This document shows positions 42,310 to 48,669 of a DNA stretch of 64,000 bases, in pieces. This stretch comes from Hymenobacter arizonensis (lineage in GTDB: Bacteria > Bacteroidota > Bacteroidia > Cytophagales > Hymenobacteraceae), in assembly GCF_900115775.1 (NCBI RefSeq), contig NZ_FOXS01000001.1:372001-436000 (forward strand), given 5' to 3'. The notes below the pieces were generated by a model, which saw only the letters and a list, made by a program, of their open reading frames with translations, did no database searches and was not told the origin of the DNA. Numbering within the stretch: position 1 is the first letter of the stretch; each line of letters opens with the position of its first letter. The position numbers and the translations under genes are program-made.

Positions 42310-43678
42310 CAAGTTGGCTAGTAGTCAAGGCCGGCACGAACCGGCGCGCTGGGCGGCGCACCTCAGCCGGGCGGGCCGAAGGCGCCGGGGCGGGCACGTC
42401 CCATTCGGCCCACGTGGCCGGTGCTTCGGGCAAGGCCCGTAGCGGGGCAGGAGCGGGGCGCGGCGTAGCCGGGCCAAACACCCGGTCGAACTCATTAACG
42501 AGCGTGGTATCCAGAATCTTGGCGTACACCTTTTCGGTCATGGTCACCGAGCTGTGCCCCAAAAACTTGCTCACCACTTCCATGCGAATGCCCCGGTTGA
42601 GCATCAGCACCCCGGCCGTTTTGCGCCCGACGTGGCTCGTCATTTTCTCGGGGGCAATGCCGCAGAGTTCGCCCACCTGCTTTAAGTAGCGGTTGTACAC
42701 TTGGTTGCTGGGCACCGGCAAGCGGCCCTGGTACTTGTGCAGCAGCCGTTCGGCCTCCGGCAAAAGCGGAATCACGCATTCGTAGCCTTTTTGCAGGGTG
42801 CTTTTTTGGCGAATTACCCGCAGCACTTGCCGCCCGTGGGCGCCCGCTTCGGTATCACGAGCCACGTTCAGCGCCGCCAAATCGGCGTAGGCCAGCCCGG
42901 TCCAGCACTGAAACACAAAGCAGTCGCGCACCCGCTCCAAACACGCCACCGGCATGCCGTTATCGGTCAAGACCTCTAGCTCTAGTTCGGTCAAGTAAAG
43001 CAGCGGTTTGGGGGCAGCCAGTTTGTAGCGGTACAGCTCCATCGGGTTCTGCTCCAACAAGTCCCGCCGGACGCCCCAGGTCAGCACCTGACTCACGTTC
43101 TGCAGGTTCTTGAGCGCCGTGTTGCGGGCGTGGCCCTTGTGGCCCATCAGCCAGTGCAGCAGCCGGTCGGCCATGTTGTGGGTGAACTCTTCCGGCCGCA
43201 GGTCGGTCAGGCCCTGTGCGGCTAGAAAGGCACGCAGGTTGCTGCGGCGGCTTTGGTGCTGCACCAGCGTAGCCGGGCTAATTTCCAGCCCGACCAAGCG
43301 GGTTTGTTCGGCTAAAAACTGCTCAAACAAGCCCAGCAGGCTCAGGCCGCACCCGTTGGTCTGGTAGCGGCTCAGCAGCCGCTTGGCCGTTACCGGCTTG
43401 CCTTGGCGGTCGAAATCGGCGGCCAAGTCCGTTAGGCGGTCGCGGAGCTTCACCAGTTGCTCGTTGGCGGTTTTGGCGGCTTCCGACCGGCCGCGCAGCC
43501 GCCCTGCCCCGGCGTCCCAGTCCCCGTAGGTAGTGGCAATGCCGGTCGTAAAGACCGCCGTCGCGCCCCGCACGGTTAAGCGGCAATACACCGTGCCGGG
43601 CGTAGTGGGCAATTTTTCCGGCTCGGTGAGGCGGCTCTTTTTTCGGAATAGAAACAGAATCGATACCCGCGTTTTCAT
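42293..43678 (-). CDS. Tyrosine recombinase / integrase
   Basis: A 461-residue phage-integrase-like recombinase of the Bacteroidota type. The core-binding region is about residues 120-215 (NMADRLLHWLMGHKGHARNTALKNLQNV). In the catalytic domain the first arginine place reads CWTGLAYADL, with Ala where Arg is usual. The remaining residues are present: a Lys in RQKSTLQKG, HVGRK, LGHSS and the nucleophile Tyr in TEKVYAKIL near 384. IntDOT-like enzymes also lack Arg I. The gene points to the outer side of the element, as expected next to an attachment site. A Pro/Ala-rich tail follows the catalytic domain. Confidence 0.92.
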   Translation of the reverse strand: MKTRVSILFLFRKKSRLTEPEKLPTTPGTVYCRLTVRGATAVFTTGIATTYGDWDAGAGRLRGRSEAAKTANEQLVKLRDRLTDLAADFDRQGKPVTAKRLLSRYQTNGCGLSLLGLFEQFLAEQTRLVGLEISPATLVQHQSRRSNLRAFLAAQGLTDLRPEEFTHNMADRLLHWLMGHKGHARNTALKNLQNVSQVLTWGVRRDLLEQNPMELYRYKLAAPKPLLYLTELELEVLTDNGMPVACLERVRDCFVFQCWTGLAYADLAALNVARDTEAGAHGRQVLRVIRQKSTLQKGYECVIPLLPEAERLLHKYQGRLPVPSNQVYNRYLKQVGELCGIAPEKMTSHVGRKTAGVLMLNRGIRMEVVSKFLGHSSVTMTEKVYAKILDTTLVNEFDRVFGPATPRPAPAPLRALPEAPATWAEWDVPAPAPSARPAEVRRPARRFVPALTTSQLVKAVP

Positions 43679-44001
43679 ACCGTGCGGCCCTCTCCCTCGT
43701 TAGCGGCGGTGGCTTCGGCTTGCTTGTCAAGCAAAGCGGCTTCCTCTGTCCAGTAGGCCAGATTTCGTTCGGCTTCCAGTTGCCGGGCAAAGGCGGCCGA
43801 GCAAATATCATCGTTCAGCTCCTGCATAATCCTCGCCATTTCCGAGCCGAACAAGGGCACCGTAAAGACCTTGCCGGTGGCACTGGTGACCGCTACCGAC
43901 ACAATGCCCGTGTCGAGCGCCTTATCGGCGGCCTTGCGGCATTTGGTGGCTTTTTTCAGCCCCTTGAGCGCCTTGCGTACTGCTTTCTGTGCGTAGTTCA
44001 T
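43675..44001 (-). CDS. Hypothetical protein, overlapping the integrase
   Basis: A 108-residue soluble protein with a very basic N-terminus (MNYAQKAVRKALKGLKKATK), a short beta region (IVSVAVTSATGKVFTVPLFG) and a helical, Ala/Glu-rich end. Its stop overlaps the integrase start as ATGA, so the two are translated together. This place is often held by directionality or DNA-binding accessory factors, but no motif supports that here. The ATG at 44001 is chosen over longer overlapping frames upstream. Confidence 0.6.
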   Translation of the reverse strand: MNYAQKAVRKALKGLKKATKCRKAADKALDTGIVSVAVTSATGKVFTVPLFGSEMARIMQELNDDICSAAFARQLEAERNLAYWTEEAALLDKQAEATAANEGEGRTV

Positions 44002-44015
44002 GAAATGCCTTCCTA

Positions 44016-44519
44016 CTAATTGTTGAAAATGGACAGGGCAGCCAGTTCCCCGGCAATGGCGGGGTGCAAGCGATTCGTGCGCGGGCAGCGGCCGTAGGCC
44101 GTAACCGCCGCCCCCGAGCGGGCGGCGGGGGGCGTGGGCTGGGTTTGCGAGGTGAGTTCGGCAATAAGTTGTTTCGCTTCCGAAACCGTGTATTTGTTGA
44201 TGTTCAGCAGCACCCGCGTTTTCACCGGGCGGCTTATCAACATGTGGTTGCATAGTCGAATGATTTCCTCTTTCTGCGTGCCCGTGGCCCATGCCACCGG
44301 GGCTAGCTCACGCCCTGAGAGCAAGGTCAGCAGGTTGCAGTACCACTTCACCAGCACCTCGGGGCTTTGGCAGTTGGCGACGCTAACGGCGGTTTTGGCC
44401 TGCTCTTCGGCCGTAGTGTAGGGAGAGTAGTTCACGGTGTCGAGTACCATGAACTTGAGTTCAGCCAGGCGGGTGGCTTCGGATTGGGCTATTGACGCAG
44501 CCGAGTTGGGGGTGTACAT
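44016..44519 (-). CDS. Hypothetical protein of the integrase operon
   Basis: A 167-residue soluble, mostly helical protein. Features seen are ATRLAELKFMVLDTVNYSPYTTAEEQAKTAV and YTVSEAKQLIAELTSQ. No family recognised. It is 14 bp upstream of the 108-residue gene and the integrase on the same strand, so the three probably form one operon controlled from the 44,520-44,754 region. The ATG at 44519 is the natural start. Confidence 0.6.
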   Translation of the reverse strand: MYTPNSAASIAQSEATRLAELKFMVLDTVNYSPYTTAEEQAKTAVSVANCQSPEVLVKWYCNLLTLLSGRELAPVAWATGTQKEEIIRLCNHMLISRPVKTRVLLNINKYTVSEAKQLIAELTSQTQPTPPAARSGAAVTAYGRCPRTNRLHPAIAGELAALSIFNN

Positions 44520-44660
44520 TTGAGGTGTGAAATGGGGTTTGAAAAAATCCCAGCTAGACGGGCCGTTGACGCGGCTTTTGTCGAGAGGCTAGTCGTTGAC
44601 GCGGCTGGCCTCTTTGTCATTACTGGTAGTCCGTTTGACTGATGTAAAGGTAATAGCTAT

Positions 44661-44715
44661 TTTGGAAAACACAAGGTATTTACAGTTTATTTTCCAAACA
44701 AATTAATTGGAAAAA
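44661..44715. promoter_or_regulatory. Operator cluster between divergent genes
   Basis: TTTGGAAAA (44661-44669), inverted TTTTCCAAA (44690-44698) and again TTGGAAAAA (44707-44715). Interleaved with them is an inverted CACAAGG / CCTTGTG pair. The cluster lies in the 235-bp gap between the integrase operon and the ribbon-helix-helix gene. It probably controls one or both. A TACCTTTA at 44743-44750 resembles a -7 element, only 4 bp from the ATG. Confidence 0.5.
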
Positions 44716-44754
44716 CCTTGTGAATAAATACGAACAATCCATTACCTTTACCCT

Positions 44755-44946
44755 ATGAAAACACCAGCCACCGAAGAAGATAGGGCCGCTCGTCGCGCCG
44801 CCCGCAAGCCGATACTTAGTGTTGAGTGCGAATCCAAGGAGCAAAAAGAGCTTTTTGACCGCGTAGCGAAAGAGCGGGGCGTAGCTACGGCCTCCTTAGT
44901 TCGGATGCTTATTCTTGACGAAGCCCGGCGCTTGGGAATTTCTTAA
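44755..44946 (+). CDS. Ribbon-helix-helix-like small DNA-binding protein
   Basis: A 63-residue basic protein: LSVECESKEQKELFDRVAKERGVATASLVRMLILDEARRLG. A short strand followed by two helices fits the CopG/Arc ribbon-helix-helix fold. Such proteins bind as dimers to repeated short operators, and the inverted TTTGGAAAA repeats just upstream are a likely target (inferred). It heads the cargo block; the membrane protease gene starts 3 bp downstream. Confidence 0.65.
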   Translation: MKTPATEEDRAARRAARKPILSVECESKEQKELFDRVAKERGVATASLVRMLILDEARRLGIS

Positions 44947-44949
44947 TCC

Positions 44950-45435
44950 ATGCGCAGCATTTTATGGAACGGCTTGCTGGTTTTCCTTTCCTACTACGCC
45001 AATAATCTGGTGCATGAAATGGGGCACTTGGTTACAGGTCGCCTGTTTGGGTTACCCATGCACAAGGTCTTTATTGCGTTATCGCCGGCCAGAAGCCAGC
45101 CCGCCCAGCCCACCTTTTCATTATTCGGGGTGGCGTTCTATATTGGCATATCATCGCTCGTTTCTTTTGCCCCGGTGAATGAGTACCGGTTGAAGCGCGC
45201 TACGCCACGGGCTCGCTTCTGCATGAACCTTGCCGGACCCCTTTGCGGCGCCCTGTTTGCAATCGGATGGATACTTTTTTTCTGGAATTGGACGCAAGGC
45301 ATTATTGGCGCATTATGGGTGCTGATACACCTCGAAAATCTTCAACCCAAATCGCCCGAGCAGGGCGGTCCGAATGATGGCTATGGGGTAGCGGAAGCAT
45401 GGCGCGAAATCAAAGTAGCTAAAGCTAATCCCTGA
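44950..45435 (+). CDS. Compact M50/site-2-protease-like membrane metalloprotease
   Basis: A 161-residue protein with three or four membrane segments. The zinc-protease motif HEMGH (residues 19-23, in NNLVHEMGHLVTGRLFG) lies in the first segment, as in site-2 proteases. A later MNLAGPLCGALFAI and a NDGYG near residue 148 may match the S2P partner motif that carries the third zinc ligand. It is much shorter than usual M50 proteins and has no PDZ domain. It follows the RHH gene by 3 bp. Its substrate might be a membrane-held regulator; none is identified. Confidence 0.65.
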   Translation: MRSILWNGLLVFLSYYANNLVHEMGHLVTGRLFGLPMHKVFIALSPARSQPAQPTFSLFGVAFYIGISSLVSFAPVNEYRLKRATPRARFCMNLAGPLCGALFAIGWILFFWNWTQGIIGALWVLIHLENLQPKSPEQGGPNDGYGVAEAWREIKVAKANP

Positions 45436-45460
45436 AAGCTGTTTCCATGTGCGGCGTAGC

Positions 45461-45526
45461 CGACATAGGCCACCATTTGCGCGGGGCAATCATTTCTCTC
45501 TTATCCCTCTGGGCTTTTTGTAGCTT
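45461..45526 (+). promoter_or_regulatory. Repeated upstream module, copy A
   Basis: Contains CGACATAGGC, TTTGCGCGGGGCAATC and GGGCTTTTTGTAGCTT, all recurring upstream of the beta-helix gene (copy B). It ends 27 bp before the KAP-like gene. TTTG and the later T-rich block could form a -33/-7 promoter, though the spacing here is longer than in copy B. Confidence 0.5.
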
Positions 45527-45553
45527 GGTGGCCGTGTACTTGTACCTTGCCAA

Positions 45554-47071
45554 ATGTCTATCCAGATTTCTATCGAACGTCAGAGTCAACTTTTTCGGCA
45601 GCACTTTGAGGAAGAAAACAACGACCGCATCATTTTCTCCGGGGCTTTTGGCATTGGGAAAACCTACTTCCTAGATAAGTTTTTTGCTTCGGCTAACAGG
45701 GATTACCTAGCCGTGAAGCTGGCTCCGGTGAACTACTCAGTTTCAGCCAACGAAGATATTTTCAAGCTCATCAAGTATGACATCTTGTTTGAGTTGCTGC
45801 TGCATCACGGCCTTAAGCTCGATACCGACTCGGTGTTAATAAAGTGGGACGTGGCTTATGGCTTGGCGCTCCCAGGTAAGGTGCAAAGCATCGCCGAAGG
45901 GCTTATGAAGGTGCTGCCGCTCCTCAACAAATCAGCCGAAGACATCCCTGCCGTGGTGGCCGCGTTGCACGCGTGGTTTACGGCGGCGCGAGCAGTCGAA
46001 ACAGAACGGACCGTTCCCGGCGCCGACAGCGATATCGAGAAATTTGCTGAAAGCGTTGGCAACATCTTTTCCTTGGAGGCCGACCACGTCACGGCGTTTT
46101 TAGAAGAAAGTTTGACCCGCCTCGCCGCCGACAAGCAGGCCAAAGCCAAGGTGCTGATTATCGATGACCTGGACCGCATCGACCCAGAACACATTTTTCG
46201 GTTGTTTAACATTTTTAGCGCGCACCTAGACTACCACAAAACCAACCGCAACAAGTTTGGCTTCGACAAGGTGGTGTTCGTGTGCGACATTAAAAACATC
46301 AAAAACATTTTCCTAACCCGCTACGGAGCGGACACAGACTTTTCGGGCTACATCGACAAGTTTTACAGCAAGGATGTCTATTTTTTTACTAATACAGAAG
46401 AAGTAAGAAAGGCAGTAGTCGAACTTGTGCAAGCAATTCAGTACAAGGAGGAAAGTGCTTGGTATTATCAACAGTACATCTTGCAAGGCGACCGCGACAA
46501 CGGCCGCAGTTTTCTTGAGGTAGTGTTGACCGAGTTGGTGTATGCCGAGGCACTCATGGTGCGCCGGATTGTTACGTCCTATAAATCCCCGAGCCAGCTA
46601 GACAAAGAGCTAGGGTTTGCGGGTTCTGTAGAGCGGCAAGTCATGGACTATCAGCTGCCCGCGGCTATTGCGCTCCGCATTTTGTTCAAAATCCTAGGAG
46701 GAAGCGAGCCCATGGATAAAGCACTGCGCCGGTTGATAAAATACGAGCGCAGTCCCGAGTACATACGATTCGCTAGGCAGCACGAAGACTGGTTAGTTGG
46801 CATGGTGTTACCCATAGTGGGCTGGAGTCAGCACCGCTTTGGAGAAAACCCCACATCAAAGCACGTCTATAGAAACCCTGATGAAAGAGAACAATCCTGG
46901 TCCTATAATCTAATTAAGGTTGGTCATAATAACAGCATGTACTACGCCATGCTGCAAGAGCTACACGGGACAGGTTTCGCTAATGTCCAAAGTGTGAATC
47001 TGCACTTAAATTTCTTTACCCTGCTACACCAAGCCTTCCTGCTTTTAGAAAAAATAGGCTACCTACGGTAA
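45554..47071 (+). CDS. KAP-like P-loop NTPase
   Basis: A 505-residue STAND/KAP-type ATPase. Walker A is GAFGIGKT at residues 30-37 and Walker B is VLIIDDLDRIDPEHIF at about 199-214, with VVFVCDIKNIKNIF following as in KAP NTPases. The C-terminal 200 residues are uncharacterised, and no clear transmembrane insert is seen. KAP and related NTPases are common in phage-borne defence genes and membrane-linked complexes. A copy of a shared upstream module precedes it. Start ATG 45554 gives the Walker A motif its usual place near the N-terminus. Confidence 0.8.
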   Translation: MSIQISIERQSQLFRQHFEEENNDRIIFSGAFGIGKTYFLDKFFASANRDYLAVKLAPVNYSVSANEDIFKLIKYDILFELLLHHGLKLDTDSVLIKWDVAYGLALPGKVQSIAEGLMKVLPLLNKSAEDIPAVVAALHAWFTAARAVETERTVPGADSDIEKFAESVGNIFSLEADHVTAFLEESLTRLAADKQAKAKVLIIDDLDRIDPEHIFRLFNIFSAHLDYHKTNRNKFGFDKVVFVCDIKNIKNIFLTRYGADTDFSGYIDKFYSKDVYFFTNTEEVRKAVVELVQAIQYKEESAWYYQQYILQGDRDNGRSFLEVVLTELVYAEALMVRRIVTSYKSPSQLDKELGFAGSVERQVMDYQLPAAIALRILFKILGGSEPMDKALRRLIKYERSPEYIRFARQHEDWLVGMVLPIVGWSQHRFGENPTSKHVYRNPDEREQSWSYNLIKVGHNNSMYYAMLQELHGTGFANVQSVNLHLNFFTLLHQAFLLLEKIGYLR

Positions 47072-47111
47072 GCCACTTGCGCAGCCGTACAACCCATACC
47101 TTAACCGCAGT

Positions 47112-47161
47112 CGACATAGGCTCCTGTTTGCTCGGAGCAATCGGTAGGGCTTTGTTAGCTT
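47112..47161 (+). promoter_or_regulatory. Repeated upstream module, copy B
   Basis: Contains CGACATAGGC, TTTGCTCGGAGCAATC and GGGCTTTGTTAGCTT, matching copy A at 45461-45526 except for a missing block of about 15 bp. The distance from TTTG to GGGCTTTG (about 20 bp) suits a Bacteroidota promoter. It ends 29 bp before the beta-helix gene. Confidence 0.5.
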
Positions 47162-47189
47162 GCCAGTTCATCTATCTTTTTCTACCCTC

Positions 47190-47516
47190 ATGAACAGCAT
47201 TAACATCAACGGCAGCGTGCACACCGGGCAACAGATTGTCATCACCAACGGCCGGGTGTTTATTGACGGCCAAGAGGTGACGCCCGACGGCAAGCATATC
47301 ACCATTACGGTGAACGGCAACCTAGGCGCTCTTGAAGCCGATACCTGCCACACCGTTAACGTTGCTGGCAACTGTGGCACTATTCAAACGACTTCGGGTG
47401 GGGTGGAAGTTGCCGGACACGTGGCTGGCTCGGTCAGCTCGATGTCAGGCAATATTTCCTGCGGCCCGGTGGGCGGCAACGCCTCCACCATGTCAGGCAG
47501 CGTTCGCCATGGGTAA
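47190..47516 (+). CDS. Short beta-helix repeat protein
   Basis: A 108-residue protein without signal. Short repeated units (NINGSVHTGQQIVITNGRVF, ITVNGNLGALEADTC, VAGNCGTIQTTSGGVEVAG, GSVSSMSGNISC) alternate small polar residues and valines, as in right-handed beta helices of bactofilin-like or DUF4097-like proteins. Similar small proteins occur on many bacterial mobile elements; I know of no established function. It shares an upstream module with the KAP-like gene. The ATG at 47190 is chosen over an upstream frame start. Confidence 0.65.
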   Translation: MNSININGSVHTGQQIVITNGRVFIDGQEVTPDGKHITITVNGNLGALEADTCHTVNVAGNCGTIQTTSGGVEVAGHVAGSVSSMSGNISCGPVGGNASTMSGSVRHG

Positions 47517-47790
47517 GGCCTGGCAAGGGCGGACCACTAATAATAACGTTATTTTCAACTGTGATGACTATGGTGACTATTTCCACAATGTTGACAATGT
47601 CTACAATGTTGACACAAAAAGTAATGACCTAAAATTCAATTACTTGCGTACAAGAGTCGCCGTCCTAGCGTCAATTTCACCACACAGGTCTACAACAAAC
47701 CCGTATGTTTGTACAAGTTTTGGTGCTTGTAGAGGCACAAAAACCAAACAAGGGGCCGAGCCTCACGGCGCAGCCCCTTGCCTTACTTAA
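47509..47790 (+). CDS. Doubtful small ORF overlapping the beta-helix gene
   Basis: A 93-codon frame that starts 8 bp before the end of the beta-helix gene. The first part (NNVIFNCDDYGDYFHNVDN, then VYNVDT) is Asn/Asp-rich and locally repetitive in DNA (CAATGTTGAC twice). The second part crosses the terminator hairpin at 47749-47780, and its character changes. It may be real only in its first half, or not at all. Confidence 0.25.
   Translation: MGKAWQGRTTNNNVIFNCDDYGDYFHNVDNVYNVDTKSNDLKFNYLRTRVAVLASISPHRSTTNPYVCTSFGACRGTKTKQGAEPHGAAPCLT
47749..47780 (-). terminator. Terminator of the 44-residue membrane protein gene
   Basis: CAAGGGGC (47749-47756) pairs with GCCCCTTG (47773-47780). On the minus strand it directly follows the stop at 47783 and leads into TTTGGTTTTTG. 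Confidence 0.75.
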
Positions 47791-47917
47791 TCCAATGAGC
47801 GGCTGCCGACAGGGCGCTACCACTCACAAGAAACCCCACGAGCCACTTCACTAGCTCGGGAGGCATTCGGACTTTGAATTTTACTTCAAAAGCCGTTTTC
47901 GCGCTGTCCTTTTTCAT
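47783..47917 (-). CDS. Small single-pass membrane protein (44 aa)
   Basis: A 44-residue frame with a charged N-terminal half (MKKDSAKTAFEVKFKVRMPP) and one hydrophobic segment (LVKWLVGFLVSGSALSAAAH, about residues 22-41). It has its own terminator 3 bp after the stop. Size and position inside a phage-like element suggest a holin-like, superinfection-exclusion or regulatory peptide, but none of these is shown. The coding case rests on the terminator, clear start and plausible topology. Confidence 0.5.
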   Translation of the reverse strand: MKKDSAKTAFEVKFKVRMPPELVKWLVGFLVSGSALSAAAHWIK

Positions 47918-47958
47918 CCGTCAAGAAGTAAAGGGTGCACAATACCCCCACACTTCTC

Positions 47959-47995
47959 GAAGCCCGGTCTGTTAGCGCAGCCGGGCTTCTCTTTT
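47959..47995 (+). terminator. Intrinsic terminator, plus strand
   Basis: GAAGCCCGG (47959-47967) pairs with CCGGGCTTC (47981-47989), followed by TCTTTTT. It could end the cargo transcript that begins near 44.7 kb or 47.1 kb. Confidence 0.7.
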
Positions 47996-48171
47996 TACGG
48001 AGTAGCCGTTGGGCTGGGGGACATACCTAACGCGAGTGGGCCAAAGGTAAGGGGGCCTTTTCCTAGTTGATACCAGATATCCGTATTAACACTTATCCTA
48101 AATTTCCGGAGAAAAAACGGCCTCTTTTCCGGAATTGTGTCCGGTAGCAGCCTGTAGCGTAGTTTGGTAGC

Positions 48172-48669
48172 ATGAAAATTCTACTCGCGCTCTGTCTCTG
48201 CTTACATTCGCTCACTGCCAATGCCCAGGACTGGCCGCGCAATCCCAAAACCAACAAGGTGGAATTTTCTGGCGTACTGCCGTGGCCCGCTGCCGTCAAA
48301 ACCGAAGCGCAGCGGCAAGCGCTGGTGCGGCGCTGGTATCTGGCTAAGCTGACGACGGCATCAGTCGCTAGCGTAGACGCGGATGCAGCCACCAATAAAA
48401 CTAACGGCCTGTTAACCTACGCAGGGCTGCCCAAAGTCGCTGTTCTGCGGGTTGGTACAGGCGATTCGGCGCGGTTCCTTGTGTATCATGCAGCTATTAC
48501 CAGCATCAAAGCAGGCGCAAGAATTCGACTTGATTCCTTTGAGCTAAGCCAGGGCGACTACGAGGCTACCCCATTAGAACCATTCCTGAGTTCTGCTGCT
48601 AAAAGCGAACAAGCCGCCCTCGCAACATTGCGAAAGCGGCTTGTTACTGCGGTCAAGGGATGGAATTAG
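48172..48669 (+). CDS. Exported hypothetical protein, DUF4468-like
   Basis: A 165-residue protein with a signal peptide (LLALCLCLHSLTANAQ). The body begins KVEFSGVLPWPAAVKTEAQ and resembles the DUF4468 (TBP-like fold) pattern seen in Bacteroidota periplasmic proteins; this is a loose match. It lies inside the phage-like element as a lone plus-strand gene and may be a moron. Its last 4 bp overlap the 3' end of the convergent tape-measure gene. Role unknown. Confidence 0.6.
   Translation: MKILLALCLCLHSLTANAQDWPRNPKTNKVEFSGVLPWPAAVKTEAQRQALVRRWYLAKLTTASVASVDADAATNKTNGLLTYAGLPKVAVLRVGTGDSARFLVYHAAITSIKAGARIRLDSFELSQGDYEATPLEPFLSSAAKSEQAALATLRKRLVTAVKGWN

Noticed and set aside
47332..47790. 152-codon frame overlapping the beta-helix gene
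   Set aside because: Most of it is a shadow of the beta-helix gene; only the part after 47509 is listed, with low confidence.
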